Origin: Aquidulcibacter paucihalophilus
Lineage (GTDB): Bacteria; Pseudomonadota; Alphaproteobacteria; Caulobacterales; Aquidulcibacteraceae
DNA: 64,000 nt
Direction of reading: 5' to 3'
Assembly: GCF_002105465.1 (NCBI RefSeq)
Contig: NZ_NCSQ01000156.1
Coordinates: 1 to 64,000 of the forward strand
Shown: positions 28,391-36,748 of the stretch, in pieces
Layout: every line of letters starts with the position of its first letter
Position numbering within the stretch: position 1 is the first letter of the stretch
Position numbers and translations under genes: made by a program
Notes under the pieces: model-generated
The model's database searches: none
Told to the model about the DNA's origin: nothing
Seen by the model: only the letters and a program-made list of their open reading frames with translations

Positions 28391-29038
28391 TTGGCTGCGG
28401 GCAGCTCGGCTGTGCAACAACCCACGCGCGACTGCCCGCTCTGCCCAAGATTGGTCGCGTATCGGGCTGCCAATCGCCTCGAAAACCCCGATTGGTATAA
28501 TGGCCCAGCCCCTGCTTTCGGGGACAAGAGCGCATGGCTGTTGATTGTGGGCCTAGCTCCAGGTCGGACGGGGGCCAACCGGACAGGTCGGCCCTTTACG
28601 GGCGATTGGGCAGGCGATCTTTTATATCAAACCCTTGCCCGTTTTGGGTTGTCGCGCGGCACCTATGCCGCCGATGCCAACGATGGGCTGAGTTTGCAGG
28701 GCGTGATGATCACCAATGCGGTCCAATGTGCGCCCCCTGCCAATAAGCCAGAGCCTTCAGAAATCGCCCAATGTGCGCCTTTCTTAAAGGCACATATTGC
28801 CGCCCTGCCCAAACTCACCAGCCTCATCTGCCTCGGCAAGATCAGCCATGATGCAACCGTGCGGGCTTTGGGCGGCAAGCCGTCCGCCTACCCCTTTGCT
28901 CATGGCGCCGTGCATCAGATTGGCGATAAGGCCATCTATGACAGCTATCATTGTAGCCGCTACAATACCAATACAGGGCGGCTGACAACAGAGATGTTTG
29001 AGGCCGTATTCGCCAAAGCCTTGGCAAACAGGGCCTAG
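28391..29038 (+). CDS. Type-5 uracil-DNA glycosylase (UDGb-like)
   Basis: It removes uracil and related deaminated bases from DNA. Motif 1, GLAPGRTGANRTGRPFTGD, and motif 2, SYHCSRYNTNTGRL, identify family 5. Cysteines in DCPLCPRL, NAVQCAPP and IAQCAPFL are candidate 4Fe-4S ligands. Translation appears to start at a TTG immediately after the NYN stop codon, implying coupling. It converges on the MFS transporter with a 4-bp overlap of stop regions. Confidence 0.88.
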   Translation: MAAGSSAVQQPTRDCPLCPRLVAYRAANRLENPDWYNGPAPAFGDKSAWLLIVGLAPGRTGANRTGRPFTGDWAGDLLYQTLARFGLSRGTYAADANDGLSLQGVMITNAVQCAPPANKPEPSEIAQCAPFLKAHIAALPKLTSLICLGKISHDATVRALGGKPSAYPFAHGAVHQIGDKAIYDSYHCSRYNTNTGRLTTEMFEAVFAKALANRA

Positions 29039-30282
29039 GCCTCTTTGGCTTCGGTCCGCTGATATTTCGGCAAGCTCAACATCAAAAAGCCAGCTAAAAC
29101 CAATCCGACAGACGATACAATTAAGACCAAATCGTAAGAGCCCAAACGGTCATATACGACCCCGAACGCCAGCGGGCTGATGCCCGCGCCCAGCGTATAG
29201 AAGACATATTGCCAGCCATAAATCTTGCCGTAATGCTTCATGCCGAAATAGCGGCTGGTAAAGAAGGCGATCAAGTCAAGCTCGGCCCCCAACGCAACCC
29301 CAACCAGAATAACCGCCACCACTGCCGGTCCATGTCCACCCCCCATCAGGAGGTAACAGCCAATGGCTGGGATCGCAAAACAGGCCGCTGCAATCGGGGG
29401 TGCATGGAATTTGTCGATCAAATAGCCAACCACCAAACGCGCAATCAGAATGGAAACGCCAATCAAACTGGCAATGCTGGCTGCCTGTGCGGCTGAGAGA
29501 CCATTGTCCTTCATCATGGCAACGATATGGACCGCGATGCCACTCATCGCGAAGGTCACAAAGAAAAAGGCGATGCCCATTTTCCAAAATGTGGCGGTTC
29601 GGGCCGATTCGCCCAGCGTCATACCGGTCGCGGTCAGGGCGGTTTGTGCCTGATGGGTGGCGCTGCGATCTTTAAAGAGTGTCAGGAAGATGGGCAGCCA
29701 CAACACCAACACGATGCCCAGCGCCACATAAAAAACACCCTTCCAGCCAAAGGCGTCAATGCCCATTTTATAGAAAATGGGCAGGGTGATCGCGCCAAAG
29801 GATGTGCCCAAAAGCGTTAGCCCCAGCGCAAGCCCGCGCGACTTATCAAACCACTGATTGATGGTGCGGGTATAGGTCAAAGGCAAAGTCCCCGCCGCCA
29901 CAATCGTCATGATAAAATAGGTCAGCCAGAATTGCTGCAGATTGCCGTCATTCAGGGTCAAAAGGAATAAGCACAGGGCCAACAAAAGCCCCGAGACCAA
30001 GGCGACCGGGCGCGACCCAAACCGGTCTGTCACTGCTCCGGCCAAATAGGATGACAAAAGATTGCCCACGCCCATCAGGGTTATGGCCAGAGATACTTCC
30101 GTCCGGCTCCAGCCAAAGGCCTCCTTAAGGGGGCCAAACAGATTCTGCACCGCATAAAAGGGTAAAGTCGCCAAAGACGCGTAGACGCCAACAATGGATG
30201 CCAAAAGGATCGGCCACCCGACCACAAACTCATTGACTGGTTTGGCTGGCTTAGCTTGATCTTGTTGACCACTCTCTGTCAT
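29035..30282 (-). CDS. Major facilitator superfamily transporter
   Basis: This is a 12-helix MFS permease of about 415 residues. Loop motif GAVTDRFGSRPVAL follows helix 2, and the general layout resembles the oxalate/formate-antiporter and monocarboxylate group. I chose the ATG at 30282, which has GGGGGGAGT about 8 nt upstream. It is divergent from a class III CoA-transferase gene; the pair suggests uptake and activation of a carboxylic acid, but the substrate is unknown. Confidence 0.85.
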   Translation of the reverse strand: MTESGQQDQAKPAKPVNEFVVGWPILLASIVGVYASLATLPFYAVQNLFGPLKEAFGWSRTEVSLAITLMGVGNLLSSYLAGAVTDRFGSRPVALVSGLLLALCLFLLTLNDGNLQQFWLTYFIMTIVAAGTLPLTYTRTINQWFDKSRGLALGLTLLGTSFGAITLPIFYKMGIDAFGWKGVFYVALGIVLVLWLPIFLTLFKDRSATHQAQTALTATGMTLGESARTATFWKMGIAFFFVTFAMSGIAVHIVAMMKDNGLSAAQAASIASLIGVSILIARLVVGYLIDKFHAPPIAAACFAIPAIGCYLLMGGGHGPAVVAVILVGVALGAELDLIAFFTSRYFGMKHYGKIYGWQYVFYTLGAGISPLAFGVVYDRLGSYDLVLIVSSVGLVLAGFLMLSLPKYQRTEAKEA

Positions 30283-30354
30283 GAAGCGCGACTCCCCCCT
30301 AGGCTGCACTAGTATCGGCAAGCCAGACAATGATATATCTTTTCAAAGAAGCAA

Positions 30355-31629
30355 ATGAAAAGAACGCGACCCATGCCAAAAACACAGCAGGCCCCTACGT
30401 CACCCGCTTTGCCATCTGCTTTAGCAGGGGTTCGGGTGCTGGATCTATCCCGCGTTTTGGCGGGCCCTTGGGCAACGCAGACTTTGGGGGATTTGGGGGC
30501 TGAGATTTTGAAGATCGAAAAGCCCGGCGTCGGCGATGATACGCGCAGCTGGGGCCCACCATTTCTAACCGATGCGCAAGGTGGCCAAAGCGATGCAGCC
30601 TATTATACGTGCGCCAATCGCAATAAGGCCTCCCTCACCCTAGACTTCACGACGCCAGAGGGGAGCGAGATTTTGCGCGCTTTGATCCCACATCATGATG
30701 TATTGGTTGAGAATTTCAAAACCGGTGGCCTAGCCAAGTATGGCTTGGATTATGACAGCGTCGCCAAGCTCAACCCGAAATTAGTCTATTGTTCGATTAC
30801 AGGCTTTGGTCAGACGGGCCCTTATGCACCGCGTGCAGGCTATGATTATTTGGTCCAAGCTGCGGGTGGCCTCATGAGTGTGACGGGCCAAGCCGACGGC
30901 ACGCCGGGGGCTGAACCATTGAAAGTCGGCGTAGCCGTGGCAGACCTATTTACCGGGCTTTATGCCACCATCGCCATTCTCGCAGCCCTGCGCCATGCCC
31001 AAGCCACAGGGCAAGGCCAGCATATTGATATGGCTTTGCTCGATTGCCAGACGGCTGTCTTGGCCAATCAAGCGGCCAATTATCTCGTGTCAGGCCACGC
31101 ACCCAAACGTCTGGGCAATGCCCATCCCAATATTGCCCCCTATCAAGTCTTCCCCAGTGCCGATGGCCACATCGTGCTGGCGGTTGGCAATGATGGCCAG
31201 TGGCAACAATTTTGTGCGGCAGCAGGCCAGCCCGATTTAGCCCGCGACCCGCGCTTTCAGACCAATGCCAAACGCGTCGCCAATCGCGACAACCTGATCG
31301 CGAGCCTCTTGCCCATCATGGCAGGCAGGACCACCGCTGGCTGGATTGACCTTTTAGAACAAGCCGGTGTGCCCTGCGGGCCGATCAACACGATTGATCA
31401 AGTGTTCCAAGACCCCCAGGTGGTTGCCCGGCAGATGCAACAAGACCTGACGCGCCCTGATGGTACCCCCATCCCCACCGTTGCCAATCCAATCAAAATG
31501 AGCGTCACGCCCCCACGTGCCCGTCGCGCACCCCCGGCACTCGGCGCAGATACGCAAGCCGAACTCAAAAGCCTCCTCGGGTTGAGTGACGCCCAAATTG
31601 AAGGCCTGCGCGCGAAGGGGATCATTTAG
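30355..31629 (+). CDS. Class III (CaiB/BaiF) CoA-transferase
   Basis: It moves CoA between carboxylic acids through an aspartyl-CoA anhydride. The 424-residue protein has VLDLSRVLAGPWATQTLGDLGAE near the N-terminus and the catalytic aspartate in GYDYLVQAAGG (about 160-170). It resembles formyl-CoA/succinyl-CoA:carboxylate transferases; the substrate is not determined. A second ATG twelve codons in is an alternative start. It is divergent from the MFS permease with about 70 bp between starts, presumably a shared control region. Confidence 0.87.
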   Translation: MKRTRPMPKTQQAPTSPALPSALAGVRVLDLSRVLAGPWATQTLGDLGAEILKIEKPGVGDDTRSWGPPFLTDAQGGQSDAAYYTCANRNKASLTLDFTTPEGSEILRALIPHHDVLVENFKTGGLAKYGLDYDSVAKLNPKLVYCSITGFGQTGPYAPRAGYDYLVQAAGGLMSVTGQADGTPGAEPLKVGVAVADLFTGLYATIAILAALRHAQATGQGQHIDMALLDCQTAVLANQAANYLVSGHAPKRLGNAHPNIAPYQVFPSADGHIVLAVGNDGQWQQFCAAAGQPDLARDPRFQTNAKRVANRDNLIASLLPIMAGRTTAGWIDLLEQAGVPCGPINTIDQVFQDPQVVARQMQQDLTRPDGTPIPTVANPIKMSVTPPRARRAPPALGADTQAELKSLLGLSDAQIEGLRAKGII

Positions 31630-31676
31630 GGCTGGGAGGTCTGACGCTTTCTGGCGTTTCCCGTCCGTGCGACGTT

Positions 31677-31705
31677 ATCCCCGATAGTATCAACCAATCG
31701 GGGAT
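31677..31705. terminator. Inverted repeat after CoA-transferase gene
   Basis: ATCCCCGAT (31677-31685) and ATCGGGGAT (31697-31705) form a perfect 9-bp stem with an 11-nt loop, about 50 bp past the CoA-transferase stop. There is no T-run. A second 7-bp repeat, TCCCCGC...GCGGGGA (31730-31762), follows. Together they occupy the gap between convergent genes and may end transcription. Confidence 0.4.
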
Positions 31706-31780
31706 TTCCTGCCGCCTAGGCCCATGGGTTCCCCGCTTTGCGCGCCTGTGTTTCGGCGGGGAGGAAATTGCGCTAGCCCC

Positions 31781-33844
31781 TTACTCGGCTTTTTTCGTAT
31801 GGCTGTCATACCAGCCAATGGTGCTCAAAATTGCTGCCAGCCATTGGCTTGGGCGGCCAAAGCCGTGGCCGGCTTCTGGCAAGCGAACCAAGGCGCTTTC
31901 CACGCCTTGTAATTGAAGGGCTTGGAAATATTGCTCGCTCTCACTCATGGGCGTGCGATAATCGCTTTCCCCCGTGATGATTAAAGTTGGCGTCCGGACG
32001 TTGCCAACCAAAGATAAGGGCGAGCGGGCCCAATATTTCTCGGGCTGTTCCCAAGGCATTTTGTCAAACCAATAACTGCCGATCACCGCGCCGATGTCGC
32101 TGGTCAAGGCTTCCGTCGCCCAATTGATCACTGGGCGCTTGACCGAGGCTGCTGCAAAGCGGTTGGTCTTGCCAATGGCCCATGAGGACAAGACACCACC
32201 GCCAGAGCCGCCACCGATATAGAGGCGATTGGTGTCGATGAATCCGCGCGCAACCACCGCATCGACACTGCTCATCAGATCATCATGGTCTTGGCAGGGA
32301 TAGCAAAGATTGATCAGGTTCGCGAACTCTTCGCCATAGCCAATCGAGCCGCGAGGATTGGTGAACAAAGTCACATAGCCCGCCGCCGCATAAAGCTGAT
32401 GGGTGATGGAGAATAAGGGGCCGTAATCCGTATGAGGACCGCCATGAATATCCAAGGCGAGTGGATATTTCTTATTGGGGTCAAAATTGGGCGGATACAG
32501 GATCCAGCCATGAACTTTGCGACCATCGGCTGAAGACGGGGTCCAGATTTCCTCCAGCCTTCCAATCGCTTTACCAGCCCGCCACGCGGCATTCATATCC
32601 CACAGAATGGTTTCTTTGCCTTGCGACCAAAGGGCAAGCGCGGCGGGGCGGTCGGCCTCAACACTTGGATAGAGAGTCTTTGTGCCATCGGTTGTATAAC
32701 TGCCACCCGACGACGGCAACAACAGGCGCGTATTGCCGACTTCAGGGGTTGCAACGCTCACCTGCCCGTCCAAGGCAGCAAAGCCGACGCGGCTGATGCC
32801 AACATCTTGATAGAGGAAACTTACGCCCTTTCCATCCTTGCGCCACGTAATCTGGCTGGCTGGACGGTCGAGCTTGAGGGTGAGATTGCGTGCTCCTGTA
32901 GCCAGACCAGTCGCTGGCATGGAAGCCACGAACACATCGGTGCGCTGAAACGAGGTTTGCCGGTTGCGCCAGCCGACATAGGCCAAAGTCTTGCCATCTG
33001 GACTGACTGCAGGGCTGTTTTCAAAGCCATCATCGGCGGTGAGTTGGCGAGGTTTGCCGCCGCCCGCGGCGGGCCACGCATAAAGGTCAGACTGCACAGG
33101 CTTTACGTGCGCATCTGGTGCAGGGTTGCCGCTAACCAAGATGAACTCACCATCGGGTGTCCAGGCAGGGCGCGCATCTTCACGGCCCCAATCCCCCTTA
33201 CCGCTGGTGATTTGCGTCAGCGCGCCACTGGCCACATCCAGGGTAAAAACCTGATAATCACCGGGCGTAAGCCAACCTTCTGAGTCGGTACGATAGGGGA
33301 AGTTGCGCACCACACGTGCCGGGGCCGCCCAAGTTGCCCCCTCTGGCTTTTCTGGCAGATTATAAATGGCTGCAGGCTTTTCTTCGACCAGATTGATAAA
33401 GGCGATTTTCTTGCCATCTGGCGACCAAGATAGAGAGCTCGGTGGGAATTTGAGCGTGGTGAGCGGTCTTGCAATGCCTTCTTTTACATCGAGCAAAAAG
33501 ATCTGCGATTTGGCGCCATCCTTACCGATAAAGGCAATCGTTGCGCCATCTGGCGACCAACGAGCGGTAGATGGACCCCGGTCTGCCCCAACCAACAGGC
33601 GGCGCCCCTCCCCTGCACCGGCGCCTGGAATGGGTACCAGCCAAAGCTCTGTCATCACCCGATCGGTCTGTATGTCGCGCGTCTGACGCAGAACCGCTAC
33701 TTGCTTGCCATCGGGGGCTAATTGCGGATCGAGGGGCTGTTCAAGGCGGAAGAGATCGAGTGCCTCAACAGGCTTTGGTGCATCTGCCCACGCAGGGCCT
33801 GCCAACACACAAGCCAGCCCAATAAGTCCCGAATAAACTCGCAT
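31781..33844 (-). CDS. Secreted S9 family peptidase (prolyl oligopeptidase-like)
   Basis: This is a periplasmic or exported serine peptidase of about 687 residues. A signal peptide (about 1-20, cleavage after AWA) precedes a WD40-like beta-propeller of dipeptidyl-peptidase/TolB type. The C-terminal alpha/beta hydrolase has nucleophile GGGSGGG, aspartate in GESDYRTP and histidine in EAGHGFG. The ATG at 33844 follows GGGGGA by 6 nt; the frame extends upstream to 33958, but those codons lack export character. It converges on the CoA-transferase gene. Confidence 0.9.
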   Translation of the reverse strand: MRVYSGLIGLACVLAGPAWADAPKPVEALDLFRLEQPLDPQLAPDGKQVAVLRQTRDIQTDRVMTELWLVPIPGAGAGEGRRLLVGADRGPSTARWSPDGATIAFIGKDGAKSQIFLLDVKEGIARPLTTLKFPPSSLSWSPDGKKIAFINLVEEKPAAIYNLPEKPEGATWAAPARVVRNFPYRTDSEGWLTPGDYQVFTLDVASGALTQITSGKGDWGREDARPAWTPDGEFILVSGNPAPDAHVKPVQSDLYAWPAAGGGKPRQLTADDGFENSPAVSPDGKTLAYVGWRNRQTSFQRTDVFVASMPATGLATGARNLTLKLDRPASQITWRKDGKGVSFLYQDVGISRVGFAALDGQVSVATPEVGNTRLLLPSSGGSYTTDGTKTLYPSVEADRPAALALWSQGKETILWDMNAAWRAGKAIGRLEEIWTPSSADGRKVHGWILYPPNFDPNKKYPLALDIHGGPHTDYGPLFSITHQLYAAAGYVTLFTNPRGSIGYGEEFANLINLCYPCQDHDDLMSSVDAVVARGFIDTNRLYIGGGSGGGVLSSWAIGKTNRFAAASVKRPVINWATEALTSDIGAVIGSYWFDKMPWEQPEKYWARSPLSLVGNVRTPTLIITGESDYRTPMSESEQYFQALQLQGVESALVRLPEAGHGFGRPSQWLAAILSTIGWYDSHTKKAE

Positions 33845-33922
33845 GATCATTCCCCCGCAAATTCGTGCGCAGGCAGATTTAGCAAGTGCTGAACCGATGT
33901 CGAGCGGACATTCAAACGAAAC

Positions 33923-33952
33923 AAAAAAGCCCCGCCAAATGGCAGGGCTTTT
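33923..33952 (-). terminator. Terminator of rpmF
   Basis: The minus strand has GCCCTGCC-ATTT-GGCGGGGC with one mismatch, followed by a run of six T. It is a classical factor-independent terminator 24 bp past the rpmF stop. Confidence 0.8.
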
Positions 33953-33975
33953 CCACAAGAAAAGGCGAAGGAGAC

Positions 33976-34158
33976 TTAGTCTTCCTTCGGCGTCAGAACC
34001 TGACGGCCACGATACATGCCGGTTTTCAGGTCGATATGGTGTGGACGACGCAGTTCGCCCGAATCCTTGTCTTCGACATAGGAATTCACGCCCAACGCAT
34101 CGTGCGAACGACGCATACCGCGACGAGAAGGAGTAGTTTTGCGCTTAGGCACTGCCAT
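33976..34158 (-). CDS. rpmF: 50S ribosomal protein L32
   Basis: It is a 60-residue ribosomal protein. [22 protein letters not shown] is diagnostic, and [16 protein letters not shown] lies at the C-terminus. The zinc-binding cysteines of some L32 proteins are absent, so it is the Cys-free form. It is monocistronic: a candidate promoter lies upstream and a terminator downstream. Confidence 0.96.
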   Translation of the reverse strand: MAVPKRKTTPSRRGMRRSHDALGVNSYVEDKDSGELRRPHHIDLKTGMYRGRQVLTPKED

Positions 34159-34184
34159 GGTGCAGGTTCCATTTCAAAAGATAA

Positions 34185-34206
34185 GGCGGCCCCGAGAAGA
34201 GCCGCC
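34185..34206 (-). other. Hairpin in rpmF leader
   Basis: GGCGGC (34185-34190) and GCCGCC (34201-34206) form a 6-bp stem with a 10-nt loop in the predicted rpmF leader, about 27 nt before the ATG. It could be a regulatory or stabilising structure. Confidence 0.35.
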
Positions 34207-34223
34207 AGTAAAACTGAAGCGCG

Positions 34224-34253
34224 TATCTACGCGCGCTCTTCCCCAAATGCAAG
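34224..34253 (-). promoter_or_regulatory. Candidate rpmF promoter
   Basis: The minus strand reads CTTGCA (34248-34253), an 18-bp spacer and TAGATA (34224-34229). The layout matches the candidate tRNA-Glu promoter, with the same CTTGC -35 and the same spacing. The resulting leader would be about 60 nt. Confidence 0.4.
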
Positions 34254-34287
34254 ACACTATGCCAGTGGGAAAGGAACTTATCCGCGC

Positions 34288-35088
34288 TTACTGCGCCTGC
34301 GGTAAGCCCGGCACTTCCCACGTGGTCGATTCCTCTGGAGACCGAACACGGGGATGGAGGAACCAGATCATGCTAAGTGCGGCTGCGGCTGCCGTCAAAA
34401 CGACGCTTAGCACCGAATCCATGATGCCTTCTAGGTAAGGCCAGATGGATTTTGAGGGGGCATAACTTTCGCTGATGGTTTCCATCCCATTGGCCAACCA
34501 AATCATAGTTAGCATGATCACCATCACAAAAGCTATGGACAGCCAAAGGCGCCATTCTCGATGCGCAACGCCCTGATAGGCACGTGAGAGATTCACTTTG
34601 CCTTCAACGAGGATTTGAACGCCCAAGCAGAAGACATAGTTCACAAATGCGATCCCAGCCGCGAAAGCCGTCAGAAGAATCATGACGTCCAGGGCCGGAT
34701 GCTCTACCGCATCTTTGCTGAAAATCAGGAGCGAAAATGCCAGATAAGCACAAAAGTCAAACGCCATGATCCCGAAGGCGGCGAGCGCCCGGGTTCGCCA
34801 ACTTGTATCTACCCCAACAGACTTCAGAAACATCGTTAGGATCGTCACCGATAAGGCGGCTGCGATCAGGGTACGCAGGATGTCCTGTAGGTCGATTGTG
34901 CCGTTATGTGGAAGTTGAACCGGGACTTGGATTGCCATCACGCCTTCAAGCTGTGCCGAAGCGAAATGAAAAACAACGAACATCAGCGCGAGCGCCACCA
35001 AAACCAACCGATGGCTCCAGATCAGCCGCAAAGCCGCCCGAAGACCCCATTCCCAATCGTGCAAACGTTCAACCTTAAAGCTCGACAT
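34288..35088 (-). CDS. Integral membrane protein of unknown function
   Basis: I do not recognise this protein of about 266 residues. It has five to six hydrophobic segments (about 28-48, 75-95, 105-130, 138-165, 190-210 and 225-248), separated by short loops, and a soluble C-terminal tail. The layout resembles uncharacterised multi-pass proteins in which helices frame cytoplasmic loops. I place the start at 35088, after GGGGCATGTG; the frame reaches back to 35127. It stands between rpmF and two lipoprotein genes on the same strand. Confidence 0.7.
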   Translation of the reverse strand: MSSFKVERLHDWEWGLRAALRLIWSHRLVLVALALMFVVFHFASAQLEGVMAIQVPVQLPHNGTIDLQDILRTLIAAALSVTILTMFLKSVGVDTSWRTRALAAFGIMAFDFCAYLAFSLLIFSKDAVEHPALDVMILLTAFAAGIAFVNYVFCLGVQILVEGKVNLSRAYQGVAHREWRLWLSIAFVMVIMLTMIWLANGMETISESYAPSKSIWPYLEGIMDSVLSVVLTAAAAALSMIWFLHPRVRSPEESTTWEVPGLPQAQ

Positions 35089-35155
35089 CACATGCCCCAT
35101 CTCAATCACACAACCATAAGGCTGCAAGCGTGGATGTAAAGCGAATTCGGTCTTG

Positions 35156-35171
35156 CCCTAACAAATTAGGG
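35156..35171. repeat. Short perfect inverted repeat
   Basis: CCCTAA-CAAA-TTAGGG lies in the 120-bp gap between the lipoprotein gene ending at 35213 and the membrane protein start. No T-run follows on the minus strand. It could be an operator or a weak terminator. Confidence 0.3.
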
Positions 35172-35212
35172 AGTTCAACTTTTTGTGATCAAGCGGCCAG
35201 CGGCCAACTACC

Positions 35213-35893
35213 CTATTTTTCGTTTGGCAGCCCGATCTTGCCAGCCACAGCCTGAATTGTCACCGAAACGACGCCCTCGTGCGAGAATTTGCGAACCGTC
35301 GCCCCTTCCCGACCATATTGTGTCTGGTAGGAACTACTGCCGTAGGTGTAAGGATTATAAGAGTAATTGGTTTGGGTGACGAGTTGTGTCTCAAACGCCT
35401 TTACTTCGATCCCCGCTGTCTGCGGATTGGTTTGCACCAAGACAAAACGCCCTTCATCGCTGGGCCGAAACTGGACACCAAAGGTTGAACCCACATTCGC
35501 AAATCGCTCTGCCGGGAAGGAGCGGATCGGCTGCCCATCTGCATTGAGGACGGTTACCAAAGGCCCAAGGATTCGAAAGGCCTCATAAAGGCCACCAATC
35601 GTCAACGTATGGTTCGAGGGTGCGGAGGGCAGTGCATAGACCACATAATTGCTGGGCTTGCCGTCCAAGTTCAGACAAGGCGACATCCCGTCAATAGTTG
35701 TCGCAATCGCGTGCCATTGGGCCTTCCGCTTGGGCGTCATGGCGATTGCCTTGGTCAAGTCTGGCGTGTCAGTACAGGTCTTGCCCGTAATCTCGGAGAC
35801 GGCTTGCGGCGGCGGCGGCGGCGGAGTTGTGGCGCACCCAGCCACCAAACCGGCAAGCAAAAGGGCGATCGATGAAAAGCGCATCTGGTTCAT
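35213..35893 (-). CDS. Lipoprotein of unknown function
   Basis: This is an unrecognised 226-residue protein. A signal sequence ends in the lipobox LVAGC (cysteine about 20), followed by a proline run and a mature region with two further cysteines (GKTCTD and SPCLNLD) that could form a disulphide. The C-terminal half includes a Tyr/Ser-rich stretch (NYSYNPYTYGSSSY, about 172-185). It starts 4 bp after the preceding lipoprotein gene, so the two are almost certainly coexpressed. Confidence 0.72.
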   Translation of the reverse strand: MNQMRFSSIALLLAGLVAGCATTPPPPPPQAVSEITGKTCTDTPDLTKAIAMTPKRKAQWHAIATTIDGMSPCLNLDGKPSNYVVYALPSAPSNHTLTIGGLYEAFRILGPLVTVLNADGQPIRSFPAERFANVGSTFGVQFRPSDEGRFVLVQTNPQTAGIEVKAFETQLVTQTNYSYNPYTYGSSSYQTQYGREGATVRKFSHEGVVSVTIQAVAGKIGLPNEK

Positions 35894-35897
35894 CAGG

Positions 35898-36650
35898 TCA
35901 CCGTAACAGATCGGCTGTTGCTTTTGCCGTTGCTCGAAGCGCGGCCTCTAAGCCTTCGGCAGCTTTGGTAGGGTTTGCCTCTAAGTCGTCAATTTTTTGA
36001 AACGCAAAGGCCTCGTCAACCGGGATTGACACCGTAACATCCGACTTAACCACCGGATTATAGGTGATTTTATTGTCCAAAAGAATTTTCTTTGGGTCTT
36101 TGTGATCCACCATTCGCACGTGCAGCGTGACGAAGGGACGCCATTGTGTCGAATTACCAACCAGCTGATAGCCATAATTGAAGCCCAGGGTGTCCAAAAC
36201 AGCAGACCCCGGTTCCGCCGCGTCATTGGCGGGAACAACAACCAACTCACGGCTCTTGCTGCGTGGAATGGCGATGGTTGAAACGCGATAGTCTTGTTGC
36301 TTTAGAGCCTCTTCGAGAGCCGCATCAAAAATGGCCTCGCCATTGAAGTTTTGCGTGGCCAGCGCCTTCTGAATGCGTTCACGTTGACCCGATTCAATGC
36401 CAGCTTCCACGCCTGCCGCGACCGCCCCAACCAACAAGCCTGCCAAACCTGCACTTGAGGCCGCCGACATCATATTGGCACCATTTGTTGCCAGTTTTTG
36501 CGTGCCGACTTCGAGCGGCAGTGTATTCTCTACCACGGCAATCTTGGAAACAGGTGTCGCGGTCCGATCAAAAGGCACAGGCTGGTAGGGCGTTACACAT
36601 CCTGCTAACACCATTGCGCTTGCAAGCGCCAAAAATGCAAATCTCTTCAA
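35898..36650 (-). CDS. Lipoprotein of unknown function
   Basis: This is an unrecognised 250-residue protein with a signal sequence ending in VLAGC (cysteine 18). A glycine/alanine-rich hydrophobic segment (about 60-85) could insert in or lie on a membrane. The rest is mixed alpha/beta with no known motif. It is upstream of and almost adjacent to the lipoprotein gene at 35213 and is followed at a distance by the membrane protein gene. Confidence 0.72.
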   Translation of the reverse strand: MKRFAFLALASAMVLAGCVTPYQPVPFDRTATPVSKIAVVENTLPLEVGTQKLATNGANMMSAASSAGLAGLLVGAVAAGVEAGIESGQRERIQKALATQNFNGEAIFDAALEEALKQQDYRVSTIAIPRSKSRELVVVPANDAAEPGSAVLDTLGFNYGYQLVGNSTQWRPFVTLHVRMVDHKDPKKILLDNKITYNPVVKSDVTVSIPVDEAFAFQKIDDLEANPTKAAEGLEAALRATAKATADLLR

Positions 36651-36748
36651 AACACCCCCCCAACAAAAAGCCGCCCAGACATATGTTGCGGTTGTATGGA
36701 GGCAACCCTATCTGACCATGCGCTTTCGACAAGATGGCATCTGCAGGC

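Noticed and set aside
32621-33283. A 220-residue plus-strand frame opposite the S9 peptidase
   Set aside because: The composition follows the antisense strand of a clear gene, with no family match or ribosome site.
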